From contig CANCRX010000005.1 in NCBI GenBank assembly GCA_947380655.1, positions 13,024-77,023 on the forward strand: a stretch of 64,000 nucleotides of DNA. The letters run 5' to 3'. Made by a program: the position numbers and the translations under genes. Positions 61,701 through 64,000 of this stretch are shown piece after piece. This stretch comes from Alcaligenaceae bacterium. GTDB lineage: Bacteria > Pseudomonadota > Gammaproteobacteria > Burkholderiales > Burkholderiaceae_B. Position 1 is the stretch's first letter, and the number at the start of each line of letters is the position of its first letter. Under the pieces are notes generated by a model. It worked only from the letters and a program-made list of their open reading frames with translations, was not told the DNA's origin and made no database searches.

Positions 61701-62666
61701 TTATTCGGCTTTAAGTTTGCCGGCGGCAGCAAGTGTTTTTGCTTGCGCTTCTTCCCTTTGCAGCATGCTGGTAAAAATATCTGCAGGACCTGGACGCGCA
61801 GTGCTGCCGATTTTGAGTAGTTGTTCTTTGACTTGTTCGTCTTTCAATACCGTTTCCAGCGCAGCGTGCAGTGCAATAAGCGTTGCAGCAGGCGTTTTTG
61901 CAGGTGCCAGCAATCCGGTTGTTGTACTCACATCCAGTGCGACAAGGCCGACCTCTTTTGTTCCTGGTGCTTGTGGTAATAGGGGGTCACGCTCATTGGA
62001 TAGCACGGTCAGTGCGGCGGCTCGACCTGCTTTGATATTGTTGATCGAGCTGGAAAGCTGATCAAGCAGAACGTCAACCTGACCTCCAAGCAAGTCGACA
62101 ATCGCTGGCCCTGAGCCTTTGTAGGCGACAATGTTCATATCTAGTCCGGCGACTGACTGAAGCTGCATGATCGCAACATGATTCGTTGTACCGATTCCCG
62201 AATGCGCGATGCTGACTTTGCCTGGATTTGCTTTTGTATAGGCCAGGAACTGGGCCATCGTATTAAATTTTGGATTATCGGTTTTGATCACCAAAACTTG
62301 TGAGGTCGAGGAGATCAACCCAACACTGGCAAAGCTGTTCACATCGTATGTTGTGGGAGCCATTTTTGGTAGGACCACAATCGCATTCGGTGTGCTGACG
62401 AGCAGAGTCGAGCCGTCGGGTTCTGCCCGGGCCACTTCGGAGGCACCGATTGCTCCGCCAGCGCCGGCCTTGTTTTGCACGACTACGGGCTGACCGAGCA
62501 GTTTTGCCATGGGCGGGGCAATCGTACGCGCAACTAGATCCAGATTCCCTCCTGCTGCGAAAGGTACGACAAGCGTGATTGGCTTTGCAGGAATTTGTGC
62601 CACGGCACTCATGGCGCTCATCATTGCGCCTAGCCCCAAGGCGCACAGCAGGGTTCTGCGGATCAT
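61701..62666 (-). CDS. Bug/TctC-type solute-binding protein
   Basis: A 321-residue periplasmic binding protein. The start MIRRTLLCALGLGAMMSAM begins a signal peptide ending near AVAQ, followed by IPAKPITLVVPFAAGGNLDL and VVQNKAGAGGAIGASEVARAEPDGS, typical of the Bug family. The ATG at 62666 is preceded by GGGAGGGG, a strong ribosome-binding site, and overrules the longer open frame upstream. It lies 22 bp after the class II aldolase gene. The two Bug proteins in this operon are clearly different sequences and may bind different organic acids. Confidence 0.92.
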   Translation of the reverse strand: MIRRTLLCALGLGAMMSAMSAVAQIPAKPITLVVPFAAGGNLDLVARTIAPPMAKLLGQPVVVQNKAGAGGAIGASEVARAEPDGSTLLVSTPNAIVVLPKMAPTTYDVNSFASVGLISSTSQVLVIKTDNPKFNTMAQFLAYTKANPGKVSIAHSGIGTTNHVAIMQLQSVAGLDMNIVAYKGSGPAIVDLLGGQVDVLLDQLSSSINNIKAGRAAALTVLSNERDPLLPQAPGTKEVGLVALDVSTTTGLLAPAKTPAATLIALHAALETVLKDEQVKEQLLKIGSTARPGPADIFTSMLQREEAQAKTLAAAGKLKAE

Positions 62667-62688
62667 AGTGTCCCCTCCCGGGAGCGTT

Positions 62689-63474
62689 TTAGTTTTTATA
62701 GGAAGTGTCGGTACGGTCAAGCTTACGCAACAGCGCTGGCCATTCCATGACACCGTAGGGACGGCGTGTGCCGGGTTGATAATTGTTCCAGGTTTCTTCG
62801 AGTACTTTTTGGGAAACCGCAGCCAGAGGGGTGTTGCAAGACATGGCTCCGATCTGAGCACGACAGGAGAGCTCTAGTCGATGCATCCAGTTAAATGCTT
62901 CACCAATCGTGCGGCCGACGGTCAGCGCGCCATGGTTGCGCAGAATCATGGCTTCGCTCGTGCCGAGATCCTTGACGAGTGATTCCTGTTCGGCTTCGTC
63001 GAGCACAACGCCCTGATAATCGTGGTAACTGATTTTCAGAAACCGCATGGCTGTCTGGTTCAATGGCAGCAGACCACACTCGAGTGAGGATACGGCCATC
63101 GATGCCCAGCTATGCGTATGAATCACGCATCCGACATCAGGACGCGCGTGATGGACTGCACTGTGAATCACTGCGCCCGCTTTGTTCAGACCATAATTTA
63201 ACGAACCAAAATCAGGTTTGGTGAGGATATTGCCATCGTGATCAACTTTTAGCAGGCATGAGGCGGTGATTTCCTCGTACATCATGCCATAAGGGTTGAT
63301 CAGGTAGGTGCCTTCTTCGCCAGGGACGCGTGCGGAGATGTGGTTGGCGATCATGTCAGCCATGCCGTAGATCTCAACCAAGCGGTAACAGGCCGCCAGA
63401 TCCACCCGAGCTTGCCATTCAGCGTCGGAAACTTTGCCTTTGAGTGATGGAATTTGCAGTACGCCTTCAGTCAT
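62689..63474 (-). CDS. Class II aldolase/adducin family protein
   Basis: A 261-residue zinc enzyme of the class II aldolase/adducin fold. It has MIANHISARVPG, GTYLINPYGMMYEEITASCL with a likely catalytic Glu, zinc histidines H119 and H121 in CVIHTHSWASMA, and a third in LRNHGALTVG (H181). Members cleave or decarboxylate sugar phosphates and hydroxy acids, and some are only structural relatives. The ATG at 63474 has GAGG upstream and fits the family start. It is the first gene of the leftward operon with two Bug proteins and a hydroxyacid dehydrogenase. Confidence 0.9.
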   Translation of the reverse strand: MTEGVLQIPSLKGKVSDAEWQARVDLAACYRLVEIYGMADMIANHISARVPGEEGTYLINPYGMMYEEITASCLLKVDHDGNILTKPDFGSLNYGLNKAGAVIHSAVHHARPDVGCVIHTHSWASMAVSSLECGLLPLNQTAMRFLKISYHDYQGVVLDEAEQESLVKDLGTSEAMILRNHGALTVGRTIGEAFNWMHRLELSCRAQIGAMSCNTPLAAVSQKVLEETWNNYQPGTRRPYGVMEWPALLRKLDRTDTSYKN

Positions 63475-63595
63475 GATGATTGCCTCATTGTCTAGTTTGT
63501 CAGTCTTGTACGACACAGTCTTGTCTGGCTGTGCTGGGTTAATATTGAATCGTATATCAAAGTGCTGCTTATTGATCAGCGTCAAGGATTAGATA

Positions 63596-63952
63596 ATGAA
63601 AATTCTGGCAACGCTTGTTGTCCTAGTGCTTCTGACGGGCTGTCAGAGCAGTGCGGTCTACTATCACAGAGATGTTCAAAAGCATGTCGTGGTGCTGGAT
63701 AAGCGCGACGTCAGCGTACTGCCCCTCGGCAATAATCAATGGGAAGCCTTTGGCGGTAAACAGGGCGGATTATTTTCAACCGATCTGGATAAGCAAAAAG
63801 CACGGCAGATCAAAGCGATCGAAATCGTATCGGGCTGCCTGGTTACAGACTCTATTTACCCTGCGGAACATCAGGAAGACAAGTTGTTATTGCGTGCAAC
63901 CGTGGATTGCAAGCAAAAACCGGGTGGCGAACCAAAAAAGCAGCCCGACTAA
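63596..63952 (+). CDS. Small outer-membrane-type lipoprotein, function unknown
   Basis: A 118-residue protein with a lipoprotein signal peptide (MKILATLVVLVLLTGCQSS): a basic start, a hydrophobic stretch and the lipobox LTGC with acylated Cys15. The mature part is small and polar, with two further cysteines (SGCLVTDS and VDCKQK) that could form a disulfide, and a Lys/Pro-rich end. No named family is recognised. An AAGGATTAGATA sequence before the ATG is a plausible ribosome-binding site. It is divergent from the aldolase gene, 121 bp apart. Confidence 0.8.
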   Translation: MKILATLVVLVLLTGCQSSAVYYHRDVQKHVVVLDKRDVSVLPLGNNQWEAFGGKQGGLFSTDLDKQKARQIKAIEIVSGCLVTDSIYPAEHQEDKLLLRATVDCKQKPGGEPKKQPD

Positions 63953-63958
63953 GCAAAG

Positions 63959-64000
63959 TTACGCGTTGCGTCCAATGCCAGTTCCTGCCTGAACCATGCG
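63959..64000 (-). CDS. C-terminal end of a gene cut by the right window edge
   Basis: On the minus strand the frame ending at a TAA (63961-63959) stays open to the window edge and reads RMVQAGTGIGRNA. This could be the last 13 residues of a protein convergent with the lipoprotein gene, seven bases apart. It is too short to identify and is reported with low confidence. Confidence 0.25.
   Translation of the reverse strand, partial: RMVQAGTGIGRNA

Noticed and set aside
1..64000. CRISPR arrays, tRNA or rRNA genes and prophage segments
   Set aside because: No regularly spaced repeats, cloverleaf-like gene sequences, rRNA segments or phage structural genes were recognised. Nearly all bases belong to conserved chromosomal genes.

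Overview
The window is chromosomal DNA of a betaproteobacterium, most likely order Burkholderiales and probably an Alcaligenaceae relative. This rests on several features: the rpmH-dnaA-dnaN-gyrB origin-region block; Burkholderiales-type families (TctC/Bug solute-binding proteins, DUF1840, DUF3429, a PhnS/PhnT/PhnUV aminophosphonate transporter); and the argS-SPOR-dsbA and smg-gluQ-topB neighbourhoods. No phage, insertion sequence, tRNA, rRNA or CRISPR array was seen. Species and GC content were not computed.

Layout. 1-9.7 kb: the end of an SDR dehydrogenase gene, then the leftward rpmH-rnpA-yidD-yidC-mnmE operon and the rightward dnaA-dnaN-gyrB operon, closed by a strong bidirectional terminator. 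9.7-23.1 kb: a two-armed aminophosphonate catabolic island. The left arm (phnS-phnT-permease-phnW) imports 2-aminoethylphosphonate and transaminates it. The right arm (regulator, phnY, phnA and four accessory genes) oxidises phosphonoacetaldehyde to phosphonoacetate and cleaves it to acetate and phosphate. Both arms fire from one 235-bp control region whose 11-bp inverted repeat contains the -35 boxes of both divergent promoters. 23.1-27 kb: DUF1840 and a large Rhs/YD-repeat protein ending in a DUF2235 lipase domain. 27-34.6 kb: argS, a SPOR protein, dsbA, DUF1330, metC, a metallo-hydrolase, smg and gluQ. 34.6-40.1 kb: topoisomerase III with a histone-H1-like tail, panB, a SET-domain methyltransferase, DUF3429 and a ferritin-like protein. 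40.1-43.9 kb: a 2-oxo acid decarboxylase and leuA, the latter preceded by a leader peptide gene with five Leu codons in six. 43.9-49.9 kb: two uncharacterised membrane proteins, rpoN, prfC and an rhlE-type helicase.

50.1-59.6 kb holds the most interesting unexplained system. Two divergent operons encode circularly permuted ATP-grasp enzymes, alpha-E proteins and transglutaminase-like proteins. One ATP-grasp/alpha-E pair is separate and the other is fused, and the fused copy appears to have lost the ATP-grasp glycine loop. The 162-bp control region carries a perfect 19-bp inverted repeat whose arm centres are 42 bp apart. Family knowledge suggests a peptide-ligating and peptide-cleaving system of unknown product.

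59.6-64 kb: a leftward operon of a class II aldolase, two Bug-type solute-binding proteins and a D-2-hydroxyacid dehydrogenase, then a small lipoprotein gene and the tail of one further gene.
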